A stretch of 64,000 nt of DNA from an uncultured Aquimarina sp. (GCA_947503835.1 CANNFM010000002.1:124001-188000); one strand, 5' to 3'; counted from the stretch's first letter, positions 45,403-54,254 are shown. The notes: generated by a model not told the origin, from the letters alone. A program made the numbers and translations.

Positions 45403-46125
45403 TTAATTAAGGATATAGTTTTCCAATTGCTTCAAACTAATTCTATTTTCATAAATCGCCTTTCCTATAATGGTTCCTTCGCAACCCAACTCTGCCAACC
45501 TTGGTAGCTCATCAAATGTTGAAATCCCTCCTGAAGCAATCAGTTTAAGGTTTTCTGTTTCTTCAAGAATTCTTTTGTATAATTCAAAAGAAGGGCCCTG
45601 AAGCATACCATCTTTGCTAATATCGGTACATATCACATATACCACTCCTTCTTTTTGATATTCCTGCACAAAAGGAATCAACTCTTTATCACTTTCTTCC
45701 TGCCATCCACTAACAGCAATTTTTTCATTATTGGCATCTGCTCCTAAAATGATGTTATCGGCGCCATATTTTTGCACCCAAGACCTAAACGTATCTGGAT
45801 CTTTTACAGCAATACTACCTCCTGTAATTTGGCTTGCTCCGCTTTCGAAAGCAATTCTTAAGTCTTCATCAGTTTTTAGACCACCACCAAAGTCAATTTT
45901 TAAGTTAGTTTTTGCAGCAATCTGCTCCAAAACTTTATGATTGACGATATGCTTAGATTTTGCACCATCTAAATCTACCAAATGTAAATATTGAATTCCG
46001 TGTGCTTCAAATTCTTTTGCAACCTCAAGGGGGTTTTCATTGTAAATCTTCTTTGTATTGTAGTCTCCTTTAGAGAGACGAACGCATTTTCCATCGATGA
46101 TATCTATTGCTGGTATTATTCTCAT
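45403..46125 (-). CDS. hisA: ProFAR isomerase (1-(5-phosphoribosyl)-5-[(5-phosphoribosylamino)methylideneamino]imidazole-4-carboxamide isomerase)
   Basis: This 240-residue TIM barrel is a paralogue of HisF. It has catalytic Asp in [19 protein letters not shown], plus [27 protein letters not shown] and IASGGIST. The length is normal. A repeat array and a four-helix-bundle gene separate it from hisH. Confidence 0.96.
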   Translation of the reverse strand: MRIIPAIDIIDGKCVRLSKGDYNTKKIYNENPLEVAKEFEAHGIQYLHLVDLDGAKSKHIVNHKVLEQIAAKTNLKIDFGGGLKTDEDLRIAFESGASQITGGSIAVKDPDTFRSWVQKYGADNIILGADANNEKIAVSGWQEESDKELIPFVQEYQKEGVVYVICTDISKDGMLQGPSFELYKRILEETENLKLIASGGISTFDELPRLAELGCEGTIIGKAIYENRISLKQLENYILN

Positions 46126-46141
46126 TTTTATAAATAGTATT

Positions 46142-46197
46142 ACAAAGTATTAAGTAATCAGTATTAAGTACAAAGTGTTAAGTACAAAGTGTTAAGT
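46142..46197. repeat. Four tandem copies of a 14-bp repeat
   Basis: Units are ACAAAGTATTAAGT, AATCAGTATTAAGT, ACAAAGTGTTAAGT and ACAAAGTGTTAAGT, without gaps. The last unit overlaps the stop codon of the four-helix-bundle gene. Inverted copies lie on the far side of that gene (46580-46610). Confidence 0.9.
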
Positions 46198-46548
46198 TTT
46201 TTCTATACTTCTTTGAAGAGCGTAATTCATCTTCTTAATTTCACTACATAATTTTAATAATTCTTCTATTTTTTCTTTTGGAATAAATTTCAATCTTACA
46301 ATTAAAATTAATTGGGTTTCAAGTTCAGTTGTTGAGCCGTTAACTATACTTAAAAAACGTATAAATTCTTTAGTTGAGTTTCTACCAGCTCCTTCAGCTA
46401 TATTTGATGGTATAGACACACTGCATCTTTTGATTTGAGATATCAACCCAAACTTTTCATCATCTGGTAGCATTTTCATTAATGAATACACCTCCTCTAC
46501 CAAATCCATTGCTTTATTCCATATTTTTAATTCTTGATATTTATTCAT
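46192..46548 (-). CDS. Four-helix-bundle protein (S23/IVS-type), inserted between hisH and hisA
   Basis: This 118-residue helical protein has the canonical family signature: YQELKIWNKAMDLVEEVY, FGLISQIKRCSVSIPSNIAEGAGR and STTELETQL. It is closer to the 23S intervening-sequence type than the copy at 43876-44235. It is bounded by inverted copies of a 14-bp repeat, which suggests that it moved into the his operon as a unit. Function unknown. Confidence 0.9.
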   Translation of the reverse strand: MNKYQELKIWNKAMDLVEEVYSLMKMLPDDEKFGLISQIKRCSVSIPSNIAEGAGRNSTKEFIRFLSIVNGSTTELETQLILIVRLKFIPKEKIEELLKLCSEIKKMNYALQRSIEKT

Positions 46549-46579
46549 TTTAAATTTAAAGTCATTAGCTCATAATAAA

Positions 46580-46610
46580 ACTTAATACTTTGTACTGATT
46601 ACTTAATACT
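46580..46610. repeat. Inverted copies of the 14-bp repeat at the hisH end
   Basis: ACTTAATACTTTGT (46580-46593) is the reverse complement of the first unit at 46142. TACTGATTACTTAATACT (46593-46610) is an 18-base perfect reverse complement of 46146-46163. The repeat encodes the last codons and stop of hisH. Confidence 0.9.
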
Positions 46611-47183
46611 AAGAAAATTCATAAGAATTTTCTCTCCCACTACACTACTTTTCTCTGGATGAAATTGAGTCCCATAAAAGTTATCTTTATGCAAAGCTGT
46701 GCTATACTCTACACCATAACTTGATTGAGCTATTGTCTGAGCCATCACCGGCACATAATAACTGTGCACCAAATAGATGTACTCTTTTTCGTTAACTTCA
46801 TTAAACAAAGGGGATTTTAGTGATTCTATCTGATTCCATCCAATCTGAGGTACTTTTACTCCATGATTAAAACGTACCACATCGGTATCAAAAATCCCTA
46901 ATCCCTTGGTATCTCCTTCTTCAGAATAATTGCACATTAGCTGCATCCCCAGGCATATTCCCAAAACTGGTTGTTTTAATTGAGGTACTAAAGTATCTAA
47001 CCCAGAAGCTCTTAACTTCCGCATTGCGCTACTAGCTTCACCTACTCCAGGAAAAATAACTTTATCTGCCGCTTTTATTTCTTCGGGATCATCACTCAAA
47101 ATAGCTTCATATCCTAATCGTTTCATTGCAAACTTTATAGATTGAATGTTTCCTGCACCGTAATTTATTATGACTATTTTCAC
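46599..47183 (-). CDS. hisH: Imidazole glycerol phosphate synthase glutamine amidotransferase subunit
   Basis: This 194-residue class I amidotransferase has nucleophile Cys in VLGICLGMQLM, the His-Glu pair in TQFHPEKSS, and N-terminal YGAGNIQSIKFA. It supplies ammonia to HisF. Its last codons and stop lie in the 14-bp repeat, so the C-terminus may have been slightly remodelled. Confidence 0.96.
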   Translation of the reverse strand: MKIVIINYGAGNIQSIKFAMKRLGYEAILSDDPEEIKAADKVIFPGVGEASSAMRKLRASGLDTLVPQLKQPVLGICLGMQLMCNYSEEGDTKGLGIFDTDVVRFNHGVKVPQIGWNQIESLKSPLFNEVNEKEYIYLVHSYYVPVMAQTIAQSSYGVEYSTALHKDNFYGTQFHPEKSSVVGEKILMNFLSIK

Positions 47184-47187
47184 TTTG

Positions 47188-47219
47188 ATTTCAGATTTAC
47201 AATTTCAGATTTACGATTT
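47188..47219. repeat. Tandem 14-bp repeat in the hisB-hisH spacer
   Basis: ATTTCAGATTTACA and ATTTCAGATTTACG are adjacent and followed by ATTT. The same spacer also has an imperfect AATTCATAATT repeat. Confidence 0.75.
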
Positions 47220-47258
47220 TAAAAATTCATAATTCGTCAATTTTAATTCATAATTAAA

Positions 47259-48395
47259 TTATAGCATTCCCTTGGTCGAAGGTAAAATCATTTTCTCTGG
47301 ATCTCGTTTTACTGCTACTTTTATAGCTTTAGCAAAAGCTTTGAAAATAGCCTCGATCTTATGATGCTCGTTGGTACCTTCTGCCTTTATATTTAGATTG
47401 GCCTTAGCACCATCGGTAAACGATTTAAAGAAATGAAAAAACATCTCTGTCGGCATTTTACCAATCATCTCACGATTAAACTCTGCTTCCCAGACCAGCC
47501 AGTTTCGTCCTCCAAAATCGATTGCGACTTGGGCAAGGCAATCATCCATAGGTAAACAAAAACCATATCGTTCTATCCCAAGCTTATTATCTAATGCTTT
47601 AGAAAAAACTTCTCCCAGTGCAATTGCCGTATCCTCTATGGTATGGTGTTCATCAACTTCAAGATCTCCCTTTACTTTGACGTCTAAATCCATTTGGCCG
47701 TGACGTGCGATCTGATCCAACATATGATCAAAAAACTCTAAACCAGTACTAATATTACTTTTACCTGTCCCGTCAAGATTAAGTTTTATATAAATATCTG
47801 TTTCGTTCGTTTTTCTTGAAATTTCGGCTTCACGATCATTTAATTTCAGGAACTCATATATTTTTTGCCAATCATTACTTTCTATAGCAATATGACCATT
47901 GAGTTCTTCTCGTTTTATGGTTATTTCTCCAGTTCCTAAATTGGTGTTGTCATTAATAAATATACCTTTAGAGCCTAGGTTTTTTGCTAACTCCATATCG
48001 GTTAAGCGATCTCCAATCACAAAAGAATTTTCTAAATCGTATTCATCAGAAAAATATTCTGTTAATAATCCAGTCCCAGGTTTTCTGGTATTTGCATTTT
48101 CATGCGGAAATGTTCTATCCAAAAACACTTTATCAAATACAACACCTTCGTTTTCAAAGGATTTCATAATAAAATTATGTACCGGCCAGAAGGTATCTTC
48201 TGGAAAAGAATCTGTACCCAAACCATCTTGATTGGTGATCATAACCAACTCATAATCCATTTCCTGAGCTATTTTCCCTAAATATGTAAATGCCTTGGGA
48301 TAGAATATCATTTTTTCGAATGCATCTATTTGTTCATCTACTGTTTCTTTGATGATGGTTCCGTCTCTATCTATAAATAATACTTTCTTTTTCAT
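47259..48395 (-). CDS. hisB: Bifunctional histidinol-phosphatase / imidazoleglycerol-phosphate dehydratase
   Basis: This 378-residue fusion has an N-terminal HAD phosphatase (about 1-165; FIDRDGTII with Asp nucleophile pair, [22 protein letters not shown]). The C-terminal dehydratase (about 190-378) has [28 protein letters not shown] and [13 protein letters not shown] manganese sites. The fused form occurs in enterobacteria and Bacteroidota. It catalyses steps 6 and 8. Confidence 0.96.
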   Translation of the reverse strand: MKKKVLFIDRDGTIIKETVDEQIDAFEKMIFYPKAFTYLGKIAQEMDYELVMITNQDGLGTDSFPEDTFWPVHNFIMKSFENEGVVFDKVFLDRTFPHENANTRKPGTGLLTEYFSDEYDLENSFVIGDRLTDMELAKNLGSKGIFINDNTNLGTGEITIKREELNGHIAIESNDWQKIYEFLKLNDREAEISRKTNETDIYIKLNLDGTGKSNISTGLEFFDHMLDQIARHGQMDLDVKVKGDLEVDEHHTIEDTAIALGEVFSKALDNKLGIERYGFCLPMDDCLAQVAIDFGGRNWLVWEAEFNREMIGKMPTEMFFHFFKSFTDGAKANLNIKAEGTNEHHKIEAIFKAFAKAIKVAVKRDPEKMILPSTKGML

Positions 48396-48436
48396 ATGCC
48401 CTCACCCTAGCCCTCTCTCAAAAGGAGAGGGAACTA
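48396..48436. repeat. Dispersed palindromic repeat in the hisC-hisB spacer
   Basis: GCCCTCACCCTAGCCCTCTC followed by AAAAGGAGAGGG and AACTAAGG forms a hairpin (CCCTCTC / GGAGAGGG). It is the same family as the copy at 50819-50860 in the next spacer. Confidence 0.7.
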
Positions 48437-48444
48437 AGGATTTG

Positions 48445-49494
48445 TTATAGTTGTTTTAATATTTTTATTAATTTCTCATTCTCTTCAGGAGTACCCACTG
48501 TAAACCTAAGTGTATTTTCGCATAAAGGCTGAGTACTTCGATTACGTATTACGATACCCATACTCAATAATTGATGATATCTTTTATCTGCATCATCTAC
48601 TTTTACTAAAATAAAATTGGCATCACTTTCGTACACCTTTTCCACAAATTTAATTTGCGCCAATATGCTAGCAAGGTTTTTTCTTTCTTCCAGAATCTTT
48701 ACCACTTCTATTTTTACCTGATCCTTATCCAAAACTCGCTTTAAAGCACGTTTTTGAGTTAGTTCATTAACATTATAAGGAGGTTTTATTTTATTGAGAA
48801 CACCAATCACCTCTTCTGAAGCATAACAAACACCCAATCTAATTCCTGCTAACCCATAAGCTTTAGAAAGCGTTTGGGTTATAATAAGATTAGGATAGGT
48901 TTTGATCTTTCTAATCCAGCTCTTTTTAGAAGAAAAATCTATATAGGCTTCATCAATAATTACTAAACCATGAAATTTGTCTGCAATTTGCGTTATATTT
49001 TCTTCAGAAAAAGAGTTACCTGTTGGATTGTTAGGAGAGCAAAGAAAAATAATCTTTGTATTTGCATCAATCGCATCCAAAATACTTGAAACATTAGGCT
49101 GAAAAGCATTCGTTAACAGCACCTCACGTTCTTCAATATTATTAATATTAGCCAATACCTTATACATTCCATAGGTAGGTGGTAATGTTATAATATTATC
49201 TATTTTAGGCTCACAAAATGCTCTAAACAAAAGATCTAACACCTCGTCACTCCCGTTTCCCAATAGAATATTCTTTACTGAGATTTCTTTTTGCTCTGCA
49301 AGTACTGATTTTAGGTTTCTTTGTTGTGGATCTGGATAACGATTTACACCATTCTCGAATGGGTTTTCGTTGGCATCTAAAAAAATCATTTCGGATCCAT
49401 CACTTACATATTCATCTCTAGCAGAAGAATATGGTTTTAGTCCCAGTACATTTTGTCGAACTAATTGATTTATATTAAATTGTGTTTTATTCAT
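48445..49494 (-). CDS. hisC: Histidinol-phosphate aminotransferase
   Basis: This 349-residue fold-type I PLP enzyme has FLDANENPF, LGNGSDEVLDL, CSPNNPTGN and the PLP lysine in TLSKAYGLAGIRLG. The length is normal. It catalyses step 7 with glutamate as donor. Confidence 0.95.
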   Translation of the reverse strand: MNKTQFNINQLVRQNVLGLKPYSSARDEYVSDGSEMIFLDANENPFENGVNRYPDPQQRNLKSVLAEQKEISVKNILLGNGSDEVLDLLFRAFCEPKIDNIITLPPTYGMYKVLANINNIEEREVLLTNAFQPNVSSILDAIDANTKIIFLCSPNNPTGNSFSEENITQIADKFHGLVIIDEAYIDFSSKKSWIRKIKTYPNLIITQTLSKAYGLAGIRLGVCYASEEVIGVLNKIKPPYNVNELTQKRALKRVLDKDQVKIEVVKILEERKNLASILAQIKFVEKVYESDANFILVKVDDADKRYHQLLSMGIVIRNRSTQPLCENTLRFTVGTPEENEKLIKILKQL

Positions 49495-49532
49495 TTTTAT
49501 GGTAATCCCGAACTTATTTAAGGATCTCTTTT

Positions 49533-50816
49533 TTACTTTAAACTTTTTAATCGAAGTGTAACTGCATTTTTATGCGCTTGCAAGCCTTCAGCTTCAGCCA
49601 TTAACTCGATCGCATTACCAATAGTTTGGATTCCTTCTTCAGAAATCTTCTGAAATGTCATAGATTTCATAAAACTATCCAGGTTTACTCCACTATATTG
49701 TTTTGCGTATCCATTGGTTGGTAGCGTATGATTTGTACCCGAAGCATAATCCCCAGCACTTTCTGGAGTATAGTTACCTATAAATACTGATCCAGCGTTT
49801 GCTATATTATCTACATAATATTGTTCATTTTCTACACATACAATAAAATGTTCCGGACCATATTCATTTATAAGTGACAGCGCTTCTTTATCATTATCAA
49901 TATAAATTAGTTTTGAATTTGAGATAGCAGCTTGCGCAATTTCTTTTCTTGGTAAAGCTGAAAGCTGAGCCTCAACTTCTTTTTCTACTCTATCGATCAT
50001 TTCTTTTGAGGTAGAAACCAAAATCACCTGGCTATCTTTACCGTGTTCGGCCTGGCTCAATAAATCTGAAGCAACAAAAGCTGCATTAGCCGTATCGTCT
50101 GCCACTACTAATAACTCACTAGGCCCGGCAGGCATATCTATGGCAACCCCATATTTGGTGGCTAATTGTTTAGCAACGGTTACAAATTGATTACCAGGAC
50201 CAAATATTTTATACACTTGTGGAATACTATCTGTACCAAAAGTCATCCCGGCAACAGCCTGTATTCCCCCTACTTTACAAATTTTGGTCACACCACAAAG
50301 ATCAGCTGCATATAAAATAGCAGGATTGATTTTTCCTTCGCTATTTGGAGGTGTGCATAATACAATTTCTTTACATCCTGCCAGATTTGCTGGTATTGCT
50401 AACATTAGTATTGTAGAAAATAACGGAGCAGTACCTCCCGGAATATATAACCCAACCTTTTGAATTGCTCTTTTTTCTTGCCAGCACGAAACACCTGTAG
50501 TGGTCTCTACAGAAATCTTTTTTGTTTTTTGTGCAGCGTGGAAAGTTTCAATATTCGATTTTGCAATGGCCACGGCATCCTTTAACTCCTGGCTTACTTT
50601 ATTTTTTGCCTCTTTAATCTCATCAAAGGAAACCAAAATGGTTTTAAGCGTTGCATTATCAAATTTTTGAGTATATCTATCAATTGCTATATCACCTTCA
50701 GATCTAACTTCTTCAAAAACACTTAAAACCGTAGCTTCAATGTCTTCTACTGTCTGTGTGGGTCTTTTTAATAATTCGGACCAGATGTCTCTACTTGGAT
50801 TGTATATTTTTTTCAT
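49533..50816 (-). CDS. hisD: Histidinol dehydrogenase
   Basis: This 427-residue zinc and NAD enzyme performs the last two oxidations. Motifs include YIPGGTAPLFSTILM, DMPAGPSELLVVAD, LLSQAEHGKDSQ, EYGPEHFIV and SAGDYASGTNHTLPT. It follows hisG after a spacer that carries a dispersed palindromic repeat. Confidence 0.96.
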   Translation of the reverse strand: MKKIYNPSRDIWSELLKRPTQTVEDIEATVLSVFEEVRSEGDIAIDRYTQKFDNATLKTILVSFDEIKEAKNKVSQELKDAVAIAKSNIETFHAAQKTKKISVETTTGVSCWQEKRAIQKVGLYIPGGTAPLFSTILMLAIPANLAGCKEIVLCTPPNSEGKINPAILYAADLCGVTKICKVGGIQAVAGMTFGTDSIPQVYKIFGPGNQFVTVAKQLATKYGVAIDMPAGPSELLVVADDTANAAFVASDLLSQAEHGKDSQVILVSTSKEMIDRVEKEVEAQLSALPRKEIAQAAISNSKLIYIDNDKEALSLINEYGPEHFIVCVENEQYYVDNIANAGSVFIGNYTPESAGDYASGTNHTLPTNGYAKQYSGVNLDSFMKSMTFQKISEEGIQTIGNAIELMAEAEGLQAHKNAVTLRLKSLK

Positions 50817-50818
50817 AA

Positions 50819-50860
50819 CCCCTTACCTTAATCCTCTCCCCAAAGAGAGGGAACTTAGGT
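50819..50860. repeat. Dispersed palindromic repeat in the hisG-hisD spacer
   Basis: CCCCTTACCTTAATCCTCTC and the following CCCAAAGAGAGGGAACTTAGG form a hairpin (CCTCTC / GAGAGG). It is a relative of the 48396, 13031 and 3602 elements. The rest of the spacer contains AATCGTAATTCGTA-like simple repeats. Confidence 0.65.
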
Positions 50861-50909
50861 ATAATTTAATTATTCTCTAAATCGTAATTCGTATATCTTA
50901 ATTCAAAAA

Positions 50910-51767
50910 TCATAACACCATCTTCTCAATTGGGCATACCAGAATTCCTTCGGCTCCTTCGGCCTTTAGTTCATCGAGAATATCCCAAAATTTGTTCTTC
51001 TCTACTACAGTATGAATCGAGCTCCACCCTTTTTCTGCTAGTGGCAATACTGTAGGACTACGCATCCCAGGTAAAATCCTCACGATATCTTCTATTTTAT
51101 CATTTGGGGCATTAAGCAATACATATTTCGAGTTTCTGGCCTTTAGAACGGCTTTAATTCTAAATTGTAATTTTTCAAGAAGTTTTCTGTTCTCTTCTGA
51201 AATTTTTGGCGAAACAGCAAGTACTGCTTCTGAAGCAAGCATAACCTCTACTTCTTTTAGATTATTTTTAAACAATGTACTCCCGCTAGAAACAATATCA
51301 CAGATTGCGTCTGCCAAACCAATGTTGGGTGCAATCTCAACAGATCCTGAAATCTGGTGTAATTCTGCAGAAATCCCTCTTTTTTCCAGATATTGATTCA
51401 CTGTATTAGGATACGAAGTAGCAATTCTTTTACCATCCAGATCCTTAATGGTATCATACTCAAAATCTTTAGGTACCGCTAACGACACTTTACATTTTGA
51501 AAAATTAAGTCGCTCTGCAATAGATATATCTGTCCCTTTTTCTATTAATACATTTTCACCTATGATAGCAATATCAACTACTCCATCTCTAAGATATTGA
51601 GGTATATCCCCATTTCGTAAAAACATAACTTCCATTGGAAAATTACGCGTCTGAGCTTTTAATTGATCTTTACCATTATCGATCGAAATTCCGCAATCTT
51701 TAAGGATTTTAACCGAATCTTCATTAAGTCGGCCACTTTTTTGAATAGCAATTTTAATTTTTGACAT
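50910..51767 (-). CDS. hisG: ATP phosphoribosyltransferase (long form)
   Basis: This 285-residue long-form HisG has a C-terminal ACT-like regulatory domain (about 210-285). Motifs include IAIQKSGRLNEDSVKIL, DIAIIGENVL and DAICDIVSSGSTLFKNNL. It catalyses the first committed step and is feedback inhibited by histidine in this form. It is the first structural gene after the leader peptide and attenuator. Confidence 0.96.
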   Translation of the reverse strand: MSKIKIAIQKSGRLNEDSVKILKDCGISIDNGKDQLKAQTRNFPMEVMFLRNGDIPQYLRDGVVDIAIIGENVLIEKGTDISIAERLNFSKCKVSLAVPKDFEYDTIKDLDGKRIATSYPNTVNQYLEKRGISAELHQISGSVEIAPNIGLADAICDIVSSGSTLFKNNLKEVEVMLASEAVLAVSPKISEENRKLLEKLQFRIKAVLKARNSKYVLLNAPNDKIEDIVRILPGMRSPTVLPLAEKGWSSIHTVVEKNKFWDILDELKAEGAEGILVCPIEKMVL

Positions 51768-51810
51768 TCTCTTTGTTATTGAGTTTAATCAGTTCTAACA
51801 AGCCCGTTAT

Positions 51811-51846
51811 AAAACAAAAAACCCGTTTGAACTTTTCAAACGGGTT
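51811..51846 (-). terminator. Attenuator terminator of the his operon
   Basis: On the minus strand AACCCGTTTGAA, a three-base loop and TTCAAACGGGTT form a 12-bp stem, followed by a T-run (TTTTTGTTTT). It lies between the His-rich leader peptide and hisG. Bases 51881-51890 (CAAGCGTGGT) can pair with its 5' arm (51837-51846) with one bulge and one G-U pair, providing an antiterminator. Confidence 0.85.
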
Positions 51847-51878
51847 AAATTTATTGTTGTATTATAGACATACCACAC

Positions 51879-51935
51879 TTACCACGCTTGAGCGAAAATG
51901 TAAGAATGATGATGATGTATAACTATGTTTTTCAT
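51879..51935 (-). CDS. hisL: Histidine operon leader peptide
   Basis: An 18-codon frame, MKNIVIHHHHSYIFAQAW, is followed by TAA. It has four consecutive CAT histidine codons (51906-51917), the hallmark of a his attenuation leader. Stalling at these codons would leave the Gln-Ala-Trp end of the frame free to pair with the 5' arm of the downstream terminator, letting transcription continue into hisG. Together with the promoter below and the attenuator it fills most of the 51768-52110 gap. The leader is seen directly in the sequence; the mechanism is inferred from the enterobacterial model. Confidence 0.85.
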   Translation of the reverse strand: MKNIVIHHHHSYIFAQAW

Positions 51936-51954
51936 TGATTTTGTAAATACTACG

Positions 51955-51983
51955 CGAATTTATAAAAAAATATTTTCCTGCAA
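51955..51983 (-). promoter_or_regulatory. Candidate promoter of the his operon
   Basis: The minus strand has TTG (51981-51983) and, 18 bases on, TAAATTCG (51955-51962), one mismatch from TAnnTTTG. Transcription would start at about 51950, some 15 bases before hisL. Confidence 0.4.
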
Positions 51984-52110
51984 CACATTTCATCTCAGTT
52001 TTTTGCAATTCGTCTTTTTTTTGCAATAAATCTTTAGAAAACAAGTCTCATAATAGGCTGATTATAAACATTTTTAATAACTTTAAAAGACTAACACTAA
52101 TCATCTACAT

Positions 52111-53040
52111 ATGAAAAATTTATTTTCTCTCATCATTTTCCTACTATTTGCATGGTTGGGAATGTGGTGGTATTATTCCTGTAACTGGTGTTTAGGGAAT
52201 GGTAATCCTTCTACTACCGTAGTAGAGAATAGTCCAGATCCTAATATTGAAGCACTCACCAAAAAAGCCTACGAAGACAGCATTGCTAATGCAAATAAAG
52301 ACGCTGTTGGATTATTTGTAACAGATAATCAAGATAAAGAGGTATTTACATTTAAAGAAAATCTAGAAATCAACCGCGATAACGGAAATGTACTGATTCC
52401 TAACTCCTTAGATGGATTTAGTGATCAAATCGCCGAATATCTTGGAGAACATCAAGATCAAGAACTGGTAATATCTGGATATGAAAACTCTACGGAAAGA
52501 GAACAAAATACCAACCTAGGTATTTCGAGAGCAAATTTCATTAAAGATATACTGATAAAAGCAGGAGTAAATGGAGATCGAATTGTGTCACAATCAAAAC
52601 TAGAAGATTATAGTTATAATGATGATACAGGAAATTATATAGGAGGTATACTTCTCAATTTCCACAAACTTGATGAATCTCGTATAGCCGAGATAGAAAA
52701 AGGTGTCGCAAACAAAACATTATATTCTGAATTTGCGCAAAAAACATTTACTCCAGATGCAACTTTAGCAAATTACTCACTAGAGCTTAAAAATTACCTG
52801 GAAAAATATCCTGATAAAACTATACAGGTTATCGGACACACAGATGATGTAGGTGAAGTAGAAGCTAATATTTGGTATGGACAAGAACGAGCCAATAATG
52901 TAATGAATTATCTTATTTCTCGAGGTATTACCAAGGATAAGATCAAAGCTTCATCAAAAGGAGAATCCACCCCTATTGCTCCAAATGATAGTGAAGAGAA
53001 TAAAGCAAAAAATAGAAGAATAGAAATAATTGTAAACTAA
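52111..53040 (+). CDS. Membrane-anchored protein with two OmpA-like domains
   Basis: This 309-residue protein has an N-terminal hydrophobic anchor (about 4-22, FSLIIFLLFAWLGMWWYY). Two OmpA-like segments follow. The first (about 75-190) has lost the peptidoglycan motif (SGYENSTEREQNTNLGISRA). The second (about 205-309) keeps HTDDVGEVEANIWYGQERA and NRRIEIIVN. The family binds meso-DAP of peptidoglycan through the C-terminal domain. It is followed 13 bases later by a helix-hairpin-helix protein gene and probably works with it at the envelope. Confidence 0.75.
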   Translation: MKNLFSLIIFLLFAWLGMWWYYSCNWCLGNGNPSTTVVENSPDPNIEALTKKAYEDSIANANKDAVGLFVTDNQDKEVFTFKENLEINRDNGNVLIPNSLDGFSDQIAEYLGEHQDQELVISGYENSTEREQNTNLGISRANFIKDILIKAGVNGDRIVSQSKLEDYSYNDDTGNYIGGILLNFHKLDESRIAEIEKGVANKTLYSEFAQKTFTPDATLANYSLELKNYLEKYPDKTIQVIGHTDDVGEVEANIWYGQERANNVMNYLISRGITKDKIKASSKGESTPIAPNDSEENKAKNRRIEIIVN

Positions 53041-53053
53041 ATAAACTACAACT

Positions 53054-53596
53054 ATGTTAGATTTTTTAAACGAGGCAAACTGGTGGTGTCTATTATTATT
53101 GTTAATCCTGGCTTTTTTACTAGGATGGTTTTTAGCAAAATGGGGACTCAAAAACAAATACAAATCTGAACTTGATGATTGTAAAAGGGATAATGCAAGA
53201 TTAAAAAACGCAAGTAATACTCATGCTAAAACTACATTTTCTAGTCCATCGGTACCAGAAACACCAAAAGCTGACAATAATATTAAAGCAATAAAAACAA
53301 GAGATCATGGTGGTGTAGCTGTGGCCAATACTGATATAGCGGGTGATACTCCTAAATTGAATTTTGACAGTTTTGGTAAAGCCGATGCTTCTCAAAAAGA
53401 TGACTTAAAACTGATAAGCGGTGTAGGACCTTTTATTGAAGAAAAACTGAATGGAATAGGTATTTATACGTTTGACCAGATAAGTAAGTTCAAAAAAGAA
53501 GATATCGAAACCGTAACAGCACTTATCAAGTTTTTTCCTGGTCGTATCGAACGAGATAAATGGACTGACCAAGCCACAAAGCTTATGAATAAATAG
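53054..53596 (+). CDS. Membrane protein with C-terminal helix-hairpin-helix domain
   Basis: This 180-residue protein has one N-terminal transmembrane helix (about 9-27, WCLLLLLILAFLLGWFLAKW) and a charged linker (28-110). A C-terminal HhH module follows (about 115-180): LKLISGVGPFIEEKLNGIGI and TFDQISKFKKEDIETV, ending in FPGRIERDKWTDQA. This fold is common at the end of envelope proteins in Bacteroidota and resembles ribosomal L21-associated or DUF4332-like domains. DNA binding should not be assumed. It is co-transcribed with the double-OmpA gene. Confidence 0.7.
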   Translation: MLDFLNEANWWCLLLLLILAFLLGWFLAKWGLKNKYKSELDDCKRDNARLKNASNTHAKTTFSSPSVPETPKADNNIKAIKTRDHGGVAVANTDIAGDTPKLNFDSFGKADASQKDDLKLISGVGPFIEEKLNGIGIYTFDQISKFKKEDIETVTALIKFFPGRIERDKWTDQATKLMNK

Positions 53597-53698
53597 TTAT
53601 TGTAAACTATTTCCAACTTATAAAAAACCTTCATAATTAAGTTTATGGAGGTTTTAATTTAGGTATAGAATTATATACTACTAATTACCTCTACTTTG

Positions 53699-54232
53699 TT
53701 ACTCTTCTTTTTTTGTGTTACTTAGTTTATAAAGCAGAAGGTCTTCGTCATCATTAGGTATTTTGATTATCTTATCAAACTTTAGTCCCAGTTTTTCTAA
53801 TAACCTTTGAGACGAAATATTATCTTTAGCAGTAATGGCACTAATTTGCCATATTCCGAATTCCTCAAAACCCACTTCTTTCATTTTATTTGCTGCTTCA
53901 AAAGCATATCCTTTCTTTTCGTAGTTAGGAAGAAATGCAAATCCAATATCTATGCCTTCTAGTCCTTCTCTATCATACAATCCGCAGCTTCCTATTTTTA
54001 TAGTATCTGATTTTCTAATCACTGTATAATTCGAATACCCCAACCGTTCTAATTGTGGCTGCATTTTATTTTTAATATACTCTTTTGCTTCTTCAATAGA
54101 ATTAACATTTCTATTGCCTATATACTTCAACCATTTTGGGCTATTAAGTAGTTCGTATACAAATGCAGAGTCATCTATAGACGTTGGTTTAAGGATTAGC
54201 CTTTCTGTTTCAAACCATTTGTATTTAATCAT
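53699..54232 (-). CDS. GNAT family N-acetyltransferase (RimJ/RimL-like)
   Basis: This 177-residue protein has the RimL-type pattern: ETERLILKPTSIDDSAFVYELL, then SCGLYDREGLEGIDIGFAFLPNYEKKGYAFEA as the acetyl-CoA site, and NISSQRLLEKLGLKF. The start is placed at MIKYKWFETERL, because an upstream in-frame ATG (54298) would run through a terminator hairpin at 54255-54292. The substrate is unknown. Confidence 0.85.
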   Translation of the reverse strand: MIKYKWFETERLILKPTSIDDSAFVYELLNSPKWLKYIGNRNVNSIEEAKEYIKNKMQPQLERLGYSNYTVIRKSDTIKIGSCGLYDREGLEGIDIGFAFLPNYEKKGYAFEAANKMKEVGFEEFGIWQISAITAKDNISSQRLLEKLGLKFDKIIKIPNDDEDLLLYKLSNTKKEE

Positions 54233-54254
54233 TTTGTTTTTTAGAAATTTAATC

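Noticed and set aside
46142..46197. Possible CRISPR-like array
   Set aside because: Four 14-bp units are contiguous, with no spacers and no cas genes nearby.
51862..52044. A 60-codon minus-strand frame overlapping the his leader
   Set aside because: It is in another frame across the promoter and leader; the short His-rich frame with attenuator is the better explanation.
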